From Bacteroides sp. (GTDB lineage: Bacteria; Bacteroidota; Bacteroidia; Bacteroidales; SM23-62), in NCBI GenBank assembly GCA_011053095.1, contig DRHS01000140.1, positions 1 through 38,621 on the forward strand: DNA of 38,621 nt, given 5' to 3'. Position numbers and translations under genes: made by a program. Shown one piece after another: positions 1 to 7,645 of this stretch; the stretch's first letter is position 1; every line of letters starts with the position of its first letter. The notes beneath the pieces were generated by a model. The model did no database searches. It was not told the DNA's origin and saw only the letters and a program-made list of their open reading frames with translations.

Positions 1-7
1 AGGAAGT

Positions 8-1272
8 GTTACTAATTAAATAGACTGTTATTGAGGTGCAATACTATAATTCCATTCCCCATGGAATGAATTGCCCACAATGCATATTTCCTCCATTTGT
101 TTTTCTGTTATTTTAATACCTGTTTCGTATTTGCCTTCATCAATCTCACATTCTACATCAAGTCCTTTGGTTGTTTTTGTAGATGCAATCAAATTAATTA
201 TTACCTCATAACTTATTAATGGTCTGCCCCTCCAGTTTTTTGAGATATAAGAAAAAAGGCGGTGTTCAATCTTATTCCATTTACTTGTTCCTGGAGGAAA
301 GTGAGCCACTTGGATTGTCATGCCTGTTTCGTTTGAAAATTTCTGTAATTCAAACTTCCATAACTTTCCTTTGGAACTGTTGCTTCCGCCGCCATCCGCT
401 GTGATAAGGAGCGAAGTTGCATTATTATGATAGTAAATTCCCATCTTATACCACCAGTTCCTTATACTCTGAACAGCAAACTCTGCCGTATCCTTGGTGA
501 TACCAACATTGACCCATCCTTTATTGATACCCATGTCATAAACCCCATACGGTATTGCAACACCCTCTGAATCTGTCAAGAAATCATAGGCATTCACTTC
601 AAGTGGTGATTTCTTAGGGCGCCATTCAGTGCCATTATTTTTGTAATTCCCAACAAGCTCTCTCTTTTTTGCATCTACCGATATAACTGGTTGGTCTTCG
701 GAAAGAAATTCTTCAACCTTGCGGTTAATGAATTCAAACTGTGCATCCCTGTCTACATGACCTTTGCCTTCATAGGATTTCCTGTTCGATTGCAAGCTAA
801 AGCCTTTTTCTTTCAATGCCTCCCCAATTATCCTATGGCTGACATCAATGCCGTCTATCTTCAGTGCCACCTCTATGTTCCGGAGGCTCTTGCTGACCCA
901 CTGTAAAGGCGATTCCGGCTCTCCTCTGGTATGGGGTTCAATGAAGGCTTCTATTTTTTTCCACAACTTTGTTGTTATTTTCCTCTTCCTCCCACCCCCT
1001 TCCTTTCTTATCCTACCGGTGGAAACAGCAGACACGCCAGCCTTCATCTCTTTTAAGCCCCTGTTTATCGTGTTGTGGGATACACCTATTAATTTCTCTA
1101 GTTTCGCTTTGCCTCCTCGGCCTAAATAGATTGATTCAGTTGCTAAATAAACCCGCTTTTGCTCTTCGTTCAGTAATGGTAAAAGGGAGTTGATTTTTTC
1201 TGCTAATCTTTTGTCATCTTCCATTCAATAAAGATACAACAAAAAATATAAACAGTCAAGTTATATCATAAC
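8..1272. mobile_element. ISAzo13-like insertion sequence, apparently complete
   Basis: The transposase gene is bracketed by imperfect inverted repeats, positions 8-29 and 1251-1272, which match at 16 of 22 positions when one is reverse-complemented. The best-conserved inner part is GACTGTT/AACAGTC and the outer tetramer is GTTA/TAAC. The transposase stop codon lies inside the left repeat, a compact arrangement common in insertion sequences. The implied length of about 1265 bp sits at the small end of what is usual for this family. I see no convincing target-site duplication, and only seven bases of left flank are in the window, so the exact ends are inferred. Confidence 0.55.
28..1224 (-). 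CDS. ISAzo13-family DDE transposase
   Basis: A 398-residue protein with the features of ISAzo13/Rhodopirellula-type DDE transposases. The N-terminal part (about 1-90) has a helix-turn-helix-like segment (LIGVSHNTINRGLKEM) followed by a basic GGGRKRK stretch suited to binding the IS ends. The likely catalytic acidic triad is D184 (in ISVDAKKREL), D277 (in LLITADGGGSNSS) and E320 (in SKWNKIEHRLFSY). The characteristic NWRGRPL motif follows the glutamate. Length is normal for the family and the frame is open throughout, so the gene may be active. There is no obvious ribosome binding site before the ATG, as is usual in Bacteroidota. Activity and exact subgroup are not decidable from sequence alone. 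Confidence 0.88.
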   Translation of the reverse strand: MEDDKRLAEKINSLLPLLNEEQKRVYLATESIYLGRGGKAKLEKLIGVSHNTINRGLKEMKAGVSAVSTGRIRKEGGGRKRKITTKLWKKIEAFIEPHTRGEPESPLQWVSKSLRNIEVALKIDGIDVSHRIIGEALKEKGFSLQSNRKSYEGKGHVDRDAQFEFINRKVEEFLSEDQPVISVDAKKRELVGNYKNNGTEWRPKKSPLEVNAYDFLTDSEGVAIPYGVYDMGINKGWVNVGITKDTAEFAVQSIRNWWYKMGIYYHNNATSLLITADGGGSNSSKGKLWKFELQKFSNETGMTIQVAHFPPGTSKWNKIEHRLFSYISKNWRGRPLISYEVIINLIASTKTTKGLDVECEIDEGKYETGIKITEKQMEEICIVGNSFHGEWNYSIAPQ

Positions 1273-1335
1273 GTATACTTAGCGATTTTTTCAACAGGTG
1301 TTCTGAGGAGCTGTAATCTGATACCTTAGCCTGAT

Positions 1336-1935
1336 CTAGTTTATTTCCTTAAAGCTTACCTTATGCTCCTGACTTACGTATGTCTGTAAGTCCATAAAAA
1401 ACTCATCAAAATAATCATTCATTAAATCATAGTTTTCCTGTAACTGGGCTACTGCATATTCGGAATGATCGGGCAGTGATGTCCTGTATGACATTCGTTT
1501 GAATACCATGACAAGTCCATGAAAAGAAGTATAAGCTTCAAGCCAGTTGCTTTTTATGAAATACGGGAACCATGTTTTTACACCAACAGGGAACATTGAA
1601 AACCCTGAATCCAGTATACGGTAGCGGTCTCTCACGTAAGTCTTCAAAGGCATTTCAGAAAAACGGTCCCAGTTTGCTGAAAGAAAGTGATCATAGAAAA
1701 TATCAATTACAATTCCTGCATACAATCCATACCGTTCCCGCACCAGTTTTTTTGCACTTTTTGTAATGGCATGTGTATCGGTGAAATAGTCAATCTGCCT
1801 GTGTAGAAGTATCCCTTCCTGAATGGCAGGGGGATATTTTTCATATTCTTTTCCCTTGATATAATCCCCTATAAAATTCCCAATTAACAGTTCCCTGGAA
1901 TCCCCGGAAAGATATATGTGAGCAAGAAAATTCAT
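1336..1935 (-). CDS. acpH: Acyl carrier protein phosphodiesterase (AcpH-like)
   Basis: A 199-residue protein of the ACP phosphodiesterase/HD-like family, which removes the 4'-phosphopantetheine arm from acyl carrier protein in the cytoplasm. The start is placed at the ATG giving MNFLAHIYLSG, because family members begin almost exactly there. The frame is open 14 codons further upstream (to 1977), but those residues do not resemble the family. Conserved features are the N-terminal NFLAH motif, GNFIGDYIKG near residue 25, HRQIDYFTDTH near 48-58 with metal-binding His/Asp residues, and IVIDIFYDHFL near 80. It is divergent from the P-loop gene at 2067 and shares a palindromic promoter region with it. 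In many Bacteroidota this gene stands alone, and no functional link to its neighbours is evident. Confidence 0.82.
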   Translation of the reverse strand: MNFLAHIYLSGDSRELLIGNFIGDYIKGKEYEKYPPAIQEGILLHRQIDYFTDTHAITKSAKKLVRERYGLYAGIVIDIFYDHFLSANWDRFSEMPLKTYVRDRYRILDSGFSMFPVGVKTWFPYFIKSNWLEAYTSFHGLVMVFKRMSYRTSLPDHSEYAVAQLQENYDLMNDYFDEFFMDLQTYVSQEHKVSFKEIN

Positions 1936-2010
1936 CAGTAGTGGAAGGATTTTAAAGATACTCATGATATACAACACATCCTAATATATATCATGCTTAA
2001 CATATAGCGA

Positions 2011-2018
2011 AAAATGTA
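2011..2018 (-). promoter_or_regulatory. Candidate -7 box (TACATTTT) for the acpH-like gene
   Basis: Read on the minus strand this is TACATTTT, one mismatch from the Bacteroidetes -7 consensus TAnnTTTG. It is one half of a 12-bp perfect palindrome (AAATGTACATTT, 2012-2023) lying between two divergent genes. No clear -33 element was found, so this is suggestive only. Confidence 0.3.
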
Positions 2019-2024
2019 CATTTG
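2017..2024 (+). promoter_or_regulatory. Candidate -7 box (TACATTTG) for the COG2403-like gene
   Basis: An exact match to the Bacteroidetes primary sigma factor -7 consensus TAnnTTTG, 42 bases before the ATG at 2067. It overlaps the 12-bp palindrome AAATGTACATTT (2012-2023), so the two divergent genes may share a symmetric control site. The -33 TTG element is not clear. Confidence 0.45.
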
Positions 2025-2066
2025 TGTTACTACTAAAAAAATGTTTTACCTAAAAAAATCTCAAGA

Positions 2067-3404
2067 ATGGCCAGGAACGTTATCATAATCGGAGCAGCAG
2101 GACGTGATTTTCACAATTTTAATACCTATTTCAGGAATAATGATGCATACCGGGTTAAGGCATTTACGGCCGCCCAGATTCCTGATATTGACGGCAGGAA
2201 ATACCCACCTGAACTTGCAGGAAAACTATATCCTGATGGGATACCAATTCATGCGGAAGAAGAGCTTACCGGATTGATAAAAGAACTGAATATTGATGAA
2301 TGTGTTTTTTCGTATAGTGATGTCCCTTACGGGAAAGTAATGGCGGTTTCAGCCGTAGTCAATAGTGCAGGTGCCAATTTTGTTCTCCTCGGGGGAAAGG
2401 AAACAATGATTAAGAGTACAAAACCGGTGATTGCCGTTGGCGCTGTGCGGACAGGCTGTGGCAAAAGCCAGACTTCACGAAGGATCATTGAGATCCTGAT
2501 GCAGGAAGGGCTGAAGGTCGTTGCTATACGTCACCCAATGCCCTATGGCGACCTGGTAGCACAGAAGGTTCAGCGGTTTGCAACCCTGAATGATCTCGAA
2601 AAACACAATTGTACAGTGGAGGAGATGGAAGAGTATGAACCACATGTTGTTCGGGGCAATGTGATCTATGCCGGTGTTGATTACGAAGCGATTCTTCGTG
2701 AAGCCGAAAATGATCCGGACGGATGTGATATTATTCTCTGGGATGGAGGAAATAATGACTTCCCATTCTATAAGCCCGACCTGATGGTTACTGTCGTTGA
2801 TCCCCACAGACCCGGTCACGAACTGGAATACTATCCGGGTGAAGTAACACTCAGGATGGCCGATGTAGTGGTAATCAATAAAATGGACAGCGCGGACGGT
2901 GCCGGAATTGATGCTGTAAGGGCCAATATAGAGCTGGTAAACCCGGGAGCCGTTGTGATTGACGGAGCATCTCCCATCCAGGTAGAGGATGTAAATGTGA
3001 TCCGTGGGAAACGGGTACTTGTAATTGAGGACGGACCAACCCTTACCCACGGTGAAATGAAAATTGGTGCGGGTGTTGTTGCAGCCCGGAAATTCGGTGC
3101 CCGGGAACTGGTTGATCCGAGACCATTTGCCGTAGGAAAACTGGCTAAAACATTTGAGATTTATCCTGAGATTGGTGTTCTTCTGCCTGCCATGGGGTAT
3201 GGTGAGGAACAATTAAAGGACCTTGAAACAACAATAAATAATACGGATTGTGATTCAGTGGTAATCGGAACTCCCATAGACCTCAGCCGGATAGTCAATA
3301 TCAAAAAGCCCAGTACCAGGGTATTCTATGACTTGCAGGAAATTGGCAACCCAAACCTTTCTGATATACTGGAAGATTTCATGGAAAAGCATATTCCTGA
3401 GTAG
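2067..3404 (+). CDS. COG2403-like P-loop protein (cyclic 2,3-diphosphoglycerate synthetase-related)
   Basis: A 445-residue protein of the predicted GTPase family COG2403, related to archaeal cyclic 2,3-diphosphoglycerate synthetase. The N-terminal half starts with a Rossmann-like strand-turn (VIIIGAAGRDFHNFN, residues 5-19) with the GRDFHNFN motif typical of this family. A Walker A loop follows at 125-134 (GAVRTGCGKS). Further nucleotide-fold signatures are DIILWDGGNNDFPF (near 220), MVTVVDPHRPGHE (near 240) and the G4-like NKMD (near 271). Family members in bacteria are mostly uncharacterised, so the archaeal compatible-solute function should not be assumed. The regulator gene begins 106 bp downstream on the same strand, so it could be co-regulated with the one-carbon operon. 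Family assignment is firm and function is open. Confidence 0.72.
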   Translation: MARNVIIIGAAGRDFHNFNTYFRNNDAYRVKAFTAAQIPDIDGRKYPPELAGKLYPDGIPIHAEEELTGLIKELNIDECVFSYSDVPYGKVMAVSAVVNSAGANFVLLGGKETMIKSTKPVIAVGAVRTGCGKSQTSRRIIEILMQEGLKVVAIRHPMPYGDLVAQKVQRFATLNDLEKHNCTVEEMEEYEPHVVRGNVIYAGVDYEAILREAENDPDGCDIILWDGGNNDFPFYKPDLMVTVVDPHRPGHELEYYPGEVTLRMADVVVINKMDSADGAGIDAVRANIELVNPGAVVIDGASPIQVEDVNVIRGKRVLVIEDGPTLTHGEMKIGAGVVAARKFGARELVDPRPFAVGKLAKTFEIYPEIGVLLPAMGYGEEQLKDLETTINNTDCDSVVIGTPIDLSRIVNIKKPSTRVFYDLQEIGNPNLSDILEDFMEKHIPE

Positions 3405-3426
3405 CCAGGAATAGAGCAAGGTCTGA

Positions 3427-3482
3427 TGTGATTTAATGTGCTACATTTCGGATAAGTGTGATGGTATGTGATGTGGTGTAAT
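3427..3482. repeat. Helically phased TGTGAT-like array upstream of the GntR gene
   Basis: Exact TGTGAT hexamers start at 3427, 3457 and 3467, and near-matches TGTGCT and TGTAAT start at 3437 and 3477. Five of six consecutive 10-bp steps therefore carry the motif on the same face of the helix; the 3447 step does not fit. The array lies 28-84 bp before the regulator start, where an operator would be expected. It may equally be a degenerate tandem decamer with no function. Confidence 0.4.
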
Positions 3483-3495
3483 TAATTAATCGTAT

Positions 3496-3509
3496 TTTGC
3501 TTCAGCAAA
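3496..3509 (+). promoter_or_regulatory. Small hairpin directly before the regulator start codon
   Basis: TTTGC-TTCA-GCAAA forms a perfect 5-bp stem with a four-base loop ending one base before the ATG at 3511. In an mRNA it could mask the start region of the GntR gene. It also overlaps a TATTTTG stretch that is one base short of a TAnnTTTG -7 box. The stem is short, so functional relevance is uncertain. Confidence 0.25.
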
Positions 3510-3510
3510 T

Positions 3511-4539
3511 ATGCAGAAAGACAGCTCCATACCAATTTACAAGAAGTTGACGGAATATTACCGAAACAGGATCCTGACCCAGGAATTGTCCCCCGGCAAT
3601 AAAATAGACTCCATCAACAGGATAATGGAGAGGCACAAGGTTTCAAGGGAAACCGCCAAACAGGTACAGGAACTATTGAGGAGAGAAAATCTGATTGTAT
3701 CGATTCCGGGTAAGGGATCATTCATAACCTCCCAGGCTCCATTGAAAAAGACCTGGGGATTTATCGCACCAACTTTTACCTCAAATATCGAAAATCTTAT
3801 CCTTCACCTTGAGTCGGAAACGACAAAACTAAAGAAGAAACTTATACATTACCTCACATACAATGATCCTGCTGAGGAAGCAAAGCTTGTAGGATCTATG
3901 ATAAGAGACGGATTCGAAGCGGTTATAGTGGTGCCGAACAGCAACGAGTCATTGACCGCCGATTTTTACAGAAATCTTATACCCGGGCGTACCAAGGTAA
4001 TCCTGACAGATCACACAATGGCCGGTTCCTGGTTTAATTATGCGATCCAAAGTTATGACCTGGGAATACGAAGGGCATTGGACTACCTGGCTCACAGTAA
4101 TGCCGGTAACCTGCTACTGGTAAAGAACGATATCTGGAAGGGGAGGAATCTTCTGAATGAACTGATTGAACAGAGTTTCAAAGAAATTGCTGAGGAGAAA
4201 ATACCTGATCGCAAGGTGCAGGTTGTTTCAAATGTCAGGGGACTCAGCCTTGAACTGATCGAGAGGGAGAATATAGGAGGAATTCTATCGTGTTCAGATA
4301 TTGATTCTATTAAAGTACTTGGCCGGATCAAGAAATGGGGAATAAAAATACCTGAAGAAGTTTCCCTGGTCTCGTATGGGAATACCGAGCTGACTGAGTT
4401 CTTTGAGCCTTCCATTACTGTAGTGGATTCCTGCTATGGTGAAATGGCCAGGCACACTGCACTTTTGATCGAAAACACTGGAGAGGAAATCAACAAGCAA
4501 TTCGTAATTCAGCCCAAACTTATAATTCGTAATACATAA
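3511..4539 (+). CDS. GntR-family regulator with LacI-type ligand-binding domain
   Basis: A 342-residue two-domain regulator. Residues about 6-76 form a GntR winged helix (IPIYKKLTEYYRNRIL, KVSRETAKQVQELLRREN, then IPGKGSFIT forming the wing). Residues about 85-342 look like a periplasmic-binding-protein/LacI-type effector domain (MIRDGFEAVIVVPNS, GIRRALDYLAHSNAGNLLLV, IPEEVSLVSYGNTELTEFFEP). This combination is widespread in Bacteroidota, often for sugar responses, but the ligand cannot be read from sequence. It lies 50 bp before the corrinoid protein gene and in the same direction as the whole one-carbon operon, so it is the likely local regulator. The effector may be the methyl donor or a derivative; this is inference. 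Confidence 0.83.
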   Translation: MQKDSSIPIYKKLTEYYRNRILTQELSPGNKIDSINRIMERHKVSRETAKQVQELLRRENLIVSIPGKGSFITSQAPLKKTWGFIAPTFTSNIENLILHLESETTKLKKKLIHYLTYNDPAEEAKLVGSMIRDGFEAVIVVPNSNESLTADFYRNLIPGRTKVILTDHTMAGSWFNYAIQSYDLGIRRALDYLAHSNAGNLLLVKNDIWKGRNLLNELIEQSFKEIAEEKIPDRKVQVVSNVRGLSLELIERENIGGILSCSDIDSIKVLGRIKKWGIKIPEEVSLVSYGNTELTEFFEPSITVVDSCYGEMARHTALLIENTGEEINKQFVIQPKLIIRNT

Positions 4540-4589
4540 AAAATAAAACAATAACTCAGTACCAAACTATTATTCTAAACCCAAACAAA

Positions 4590-5258
4590 ATGAGCACAAT
4601 CTTAGAACAAATTTCCAAATGCATCGAATTCGGAAAAATCAACCTGGCATCTCCCTATCCACCCGATATGAAAGAACAGGAGGGAGCCGATGAATTAACA
4701 AAAAAGGCCATTGATGAAGGCATTGATCCCAATGCCATACTTGATGAGGCACTTATCCCGGCAATGGCCATTGTTGGTAATAAATTCAGTAAAAATGAAA
4801 TTTTTGTCCCCCAAATGCTGATGTCGGCAAAAGCCATGGGGGCTTCCATGGAGCATATCAGGCCATTTTTTCAATCAGGGGCTGCAAAACGCAAAGGTGT
4901 ATTTGTAGTTGGCACGGTAGCCGGAGATTTGCATGACATCGGTAAAAACCTTGTGGCAATGATGGTGGAAGGTGGTGGCTGGGAAGTTATTGACCTCGGA
5001 GTCGATGTGGCTTCCGCAAAATTTGAAGAGTCAATTAATCAACACCCGGGTTGCATAATCGGACTGTCAGCTCTTCTTACAACGACGATGACAAACATGG
5101 GGACCACAGTTAAGGAACTGAAAGCCAAGTATCCTGAGACGCAGATACTCATCGGCGGTGCTCCCGTGACTACTGAGTTTTGCGAGCAGATTGGAGCAAA
5201 CTTTTATTCACCTGATCCACAGGGAGCGGTGAATTTCCTTAATACAATTGCTTCCTAA
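4590..5258 (+). CDS. Corrinoid (B12-binding) methyl-carrier protein
   Basis: A 222-residue cobalamin-binding shuttle of the MtaC/MtbC/MttC and MetH B12-domain type. Residues about 1-95 form the B12-binding helical cap (ALIPAMAIVGNKFSKNEIFVPQML is the family hallmark, near 54-77). Residues about 102-222 form the Rossmann-like B12 domain with the DxHxxG lower-ligand motif at D113-H115-G118 (GDLHDIGKN), where H115 should replace dimethylbenzimidazole under cobalt. Other B12-domain motifs are VIDLGVDV (near 133), GLSALLTTTM (near 157) and IGGAPV (near 186). The gene heads a run with gaps of 20-57 bp. Its partner methyltransferase follows directly. A dedicated substrate:corrinoid methyltransferase (MT1) is absent from the window, so the methyl donor is unknown. 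Confidence 0.93.
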   Translation: MSTILEQISKCIEFGKINLASPYPPDMKEQEGADELTKKAIDEGIDPNAILDEALIPAMAIVGNKFSKNEIFVPQMLMSAKAMGASMEHIRPFFQSGAAKRKGVFVVGTVAGDLHDIGKNLVAMMVEGGGWEVIDLGVDVASAKFEESINQHPGCIIGLSALLTTTMTNMGTTVKELKAKYPETQILIGGAPVTTEFCEQIGANFYSPDPQGAVNFLNTIAS

Positions 5259-5278
5259 TTATTATAGATTAGAAGTTT

Positions 5279-6118
5279 ATGAAGACAATACTAAAAGGCA
5301 GGTCCCTCGAGGTTGAGATTAATACTGAGGGACCGGTAATAATAATCGGAGAAAGCATCAATCCGACCCGGAGGAAAAAACTGGTGGAAACTCTTTCTGC
5401 AGGCAATTTTGATTTCGTCCATGAACTAGCCAGGGTGCAGATTGAAGCAGGAGCAGATGTGCTGGACGTAAATGTCGGATTCCCCGGAGTTGATGATGAG
5501 CTATTGCTGCCTGAAACGGTCAAATCACTACAGCAGGAGTTCGATGTTCCTCTTTGTCTGGACTCACCTAATCCTAAGGCCATTGAAGCTGCATTAAAGG
5601 TGGCAGAAGGCAAATGTCTCATAAACTCAGTCAATGGTGAGGAGAAATCCATGGAGGCCATCCTGCCAATCGTTAAGGAATACGGTGCAGCTGTGATTGG
5701 CCTTGTAATGGATGATAACGGAATTACCCATGATCCGGAGAAAAGGCTGGGTGTTGCTGAGAAAATCCTTAATAGAGCCGGCAAACTGGGCATATCCCCT
5801 GAGGATATAGTAATTGATCCGCTTGCCATGGCTGTTAGTGCTGATCCGAATGCATGCAAAGTAACTCTGGAGACAATCAAACTTGTTCGTGATAAACTGG
5901 GACTGAATATGACCGAGGGTTCAAGTAATGTTTCTTTCGGTTTGCCGAACAGGGAAATTTTAAACAATGCTTTCGTTACCCTCTCCATACTCTATGGTGT
6001 AACATGTCCGATTGCAAATCCGGTTAAAATTACCTCGGCAATCAGAGCGGCGGACCTCCTTCTTGGCAGGGATGATTATGCAATGAAGTGGGTTGAGCAT
6101 TTTCAGAACACGCAGTAA
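5279..6118 (+). CDS. Methyltetrahydrofolate:corrinoid methyltransferase-like protein (AcsE/MT2 type)
   Basis: A 279-residue pterin-binding TIM barrel of the dihydropteroate synthase/MeTr family, which moves a methyl group between the cobalt of a corrinoid protein and N5 of tetrahydrofolate. Family landmarks in order: GESINPT (24-30), DVNVG (63-67), LDSPNP (94-99), NSVNGE (116-121), VIDPLAMAVS (178-187) and GSSNVSFGLPNR (214-225). N217 is the likely equivalent of the asparagine that hydrogen-bonds the folate N5 in acetogen MeTr. Length is close to stand-alone AcsE/MtvA proteins rather than MetH. It starts 20 bp after the corrinoid gene, so the two probably work as a pair. Direction (methyl onto or off THF) is not shown by sequence; a missing CO dehydrogenase/ACS cluster argues against acetyl-CoA synthesis at this locus. 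Confidence 0.9.
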   Translation: MKTILKGRSLEVEINTEGPVIIIGESINPTRRKKLVETLSAGNFDFVHELARVQIEAGADVLDVNVGFPGVDDELLLPETVKSLQQEFDVPLCLDSPNPKAIEAALKVAEGKCLINSVNGEEKSMEAILPIVKEYGAAVIGLVMDDNGITHDPEKRLGVAEKILNRAGKLGISPEDIVIDPLAMAVSADPNACKVTLETIKLVRDKLGLNMTEGSSNVSFGLPNREILNNAFVTLSILYGVTCPIANPVKITSAIRAADLLLGRDDYAMKWVEHFQNTQ

Positions 6119-6175
6119 GTTCCATGTTCCGAACGATTAATTTCACTCATACGGGTTTATATACCAAACTGGATT

Positions 6176-7612
6176 ATGGCATTATTTACACCGGGTAGAA
6201 GGTGGCAGCCCCCCTTCCTTCCCTTTAAGAAGGAGAAATTCTCAAAGAGATTGCTAAGGAAGATCGAACGCTGGATCAAAGGACCTTTGTTCGGTTGCAG
6301 GATGTGTGGCAATTGCCTTCTTCAGGAAACTGCATTTATCTGTCCCATGGAATGTCCTAAGGGACTCAGGAATGGGCCCTGCGGAGGATCAACTGCCGAG
6401 AAGTGCTACGTTGATGAAACCCGCCCATGCATCTGGTATAAAATATACGAGCGTGCCTACAATATGGGCAGGGAGGAAATTCTGCTTGAAGTACTTCCAC
6501 CGCTGGACTGGGATAAAGTAGGTACTGAAACATGGGGAGATGTAGTCCGGTCAATTCGTAAATTCGGATCGAGAGCTTTTTTCAAAAGTCTGTTTACCCG
6601 AAACAAGGAAAAAAAGGCCAATGCATGGGAGGGAGTATTCAAACCTGTCAGGCAACCTGAATGGTGGCAGGGTGATTCAGAATACCATGCCCCTGCCTAC
6701 GACGAACCCATCTCTGAACTTGAGCGGAAATTGCGAGAAGGGAAGTTCGTTGTTACCGCCGAAGTGGCACCTCCTCTTGGGACAGCAACAGGAAAACTGA
6801 GCCGTGATATAGAAATGGTCAGGGATCATGTGGCTGCCGTCAACTTTACAGATAGCGCCTCTGCGAGTCCCCGGATGTCAAGCATGGCATGTTGCAAAGT
6901 TGCCGCGGAACTTAATGCCGATCCCGTACTTCAGATAGCTGCACGGGATAAAACCCGGAGCGGACTGCAATCGGATATCATAGGTGCAAACCTGATGGGT
7001 GTAAGAAATGTGCTCTGCATAACCGGTGATAATGCACGTATCGGTCCCACACCAACAAGCAATACCAATATCCTCGATGTTGATGCCATCCAGATGCTGT
7101 GGATGCTGCGAAGAATGAGAGATGATAATATTTATCTCGATGGCCGGAAAATGAAGTCATCACCAAGGTTGTTTCTGGGAGCTGCTGGTTCGCCGTTTGC
7201 CTCAGAACCTAAATACCAGGCATTGCGGGAACACAAAAAAATAAATGCCGGTGCTCAGTTTTTTCAGACCAACCTGATTTTTGATCCTGAGGGACTCGAT
7301 CGCTGGCTTGAAGCACTGGATGCAAGAAATATCCTTGATAAGGTGTATATTCTTGCAGGGGTGACCCCGATCAGGAGCAAGCGCATGGCCCATTACCTGC
7401 ACGATAAAATTCCCGGGGTCAGGGTACCCGGGCAGATTTTGAAAAGATTCGATAATGCCAGTGAAGATGGGTACGAGGAACTGGGTATTGAGATAGCTCT
7501 CGATATTATCGGGTCAATCAAATCGAAACAGGGTATTAACGGAATCCACCTCATGTCGGTAGGCTGGGAATCCGTTGTTCCAAGGATCATAAATGAAGCC
7601 GGACTCAACTAG
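6176..7612 (+). CDS. metVF: MetV-MetF fusion: methylenetetrahydrofolate reductase with N-terminal Cys-rich domain
   Basis: A 478-residue fusion. Residues about 35-110 match the zinc/Fe-S-type 'MTHFR C-terminal' (MetV) domain, with eight cysteines at C41, C44, C47, C56, C60, C69, C77 and C85 (CRMCGNC, CPMECPKG, GPCGGS motifs). Residues about 188-478 are a MetF flavin barrel: FVVTAEVAPPLG with E196 as candidate catalytic acid, VNFTDSASASPRMSS, VLCITGDNARIG and FFQTNLIFD. In acetogens MetV and MetF are usually separate subunits and MetV may link MetF to electron partners other than NAD(P)H. Here they are one chain, with MetV first. A normal MetF is about 290 residues, so the extra length is fully explained. 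No further redox partner gene is seen in the operon. Confidence 0.9.
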   Translation: MALFTPGRRWQPPFLPFKKEKFSKRLLRKIERWIKGPLFGCRMCGNCLLQETAFICPMECPKGLRNGPCGGSTAEKCYVDETRPCIWYKIYERAYNMGREEILLEVLPPLDWDKVGTETWGDVVRSIRKFGSRAFFKSLFTRNKEKKANAWEGVFKPVRQPEWWQGDSEYHAPAYDEPISELERKLREGKFVVTAEVAPPLGTATGKLSRDIEMVRDHVAAVNFTDSASASPRMSSMACCKVAAELNADPVLQIAARDKTRSGLQSDIIGANLMGVRNVLCITGDNARIGPTPTSNTNILDVDAIQMLWMLRRMRDDNIYLDGRKMKSSPRLFLGAAGSPFASEPKYQALREHKKINAGAQFFQTNLIFDPEGLDRWLEALDARNILDKVYILAGVTPIRSKRMAHYLHDKIPGVRVPGQILKRFDNASEDGYEELGIEIALDIIGSIKSKQGINGIHLMSVGWESVVPRIINEAGLN

Positions 7613-7645
7613 AACAATAACAATTCCAACCATATAATAATTAAA

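Noticed and set aside
2475..3212. 245-codon open frame on the minus strand inside the COG2403 gene
   Set aside because: It is fully antisense to a gene with recognisable motifs, and its own translation shows no family pattern, signal or sensible start; it is a by-product of codon use.
4540..4589. Cobalamin riboswitch before the corrinoid gene
   Set aside because: Only 50 AT-rich bases separate it from the regulator, with no B12-box-like sequence and too little room.
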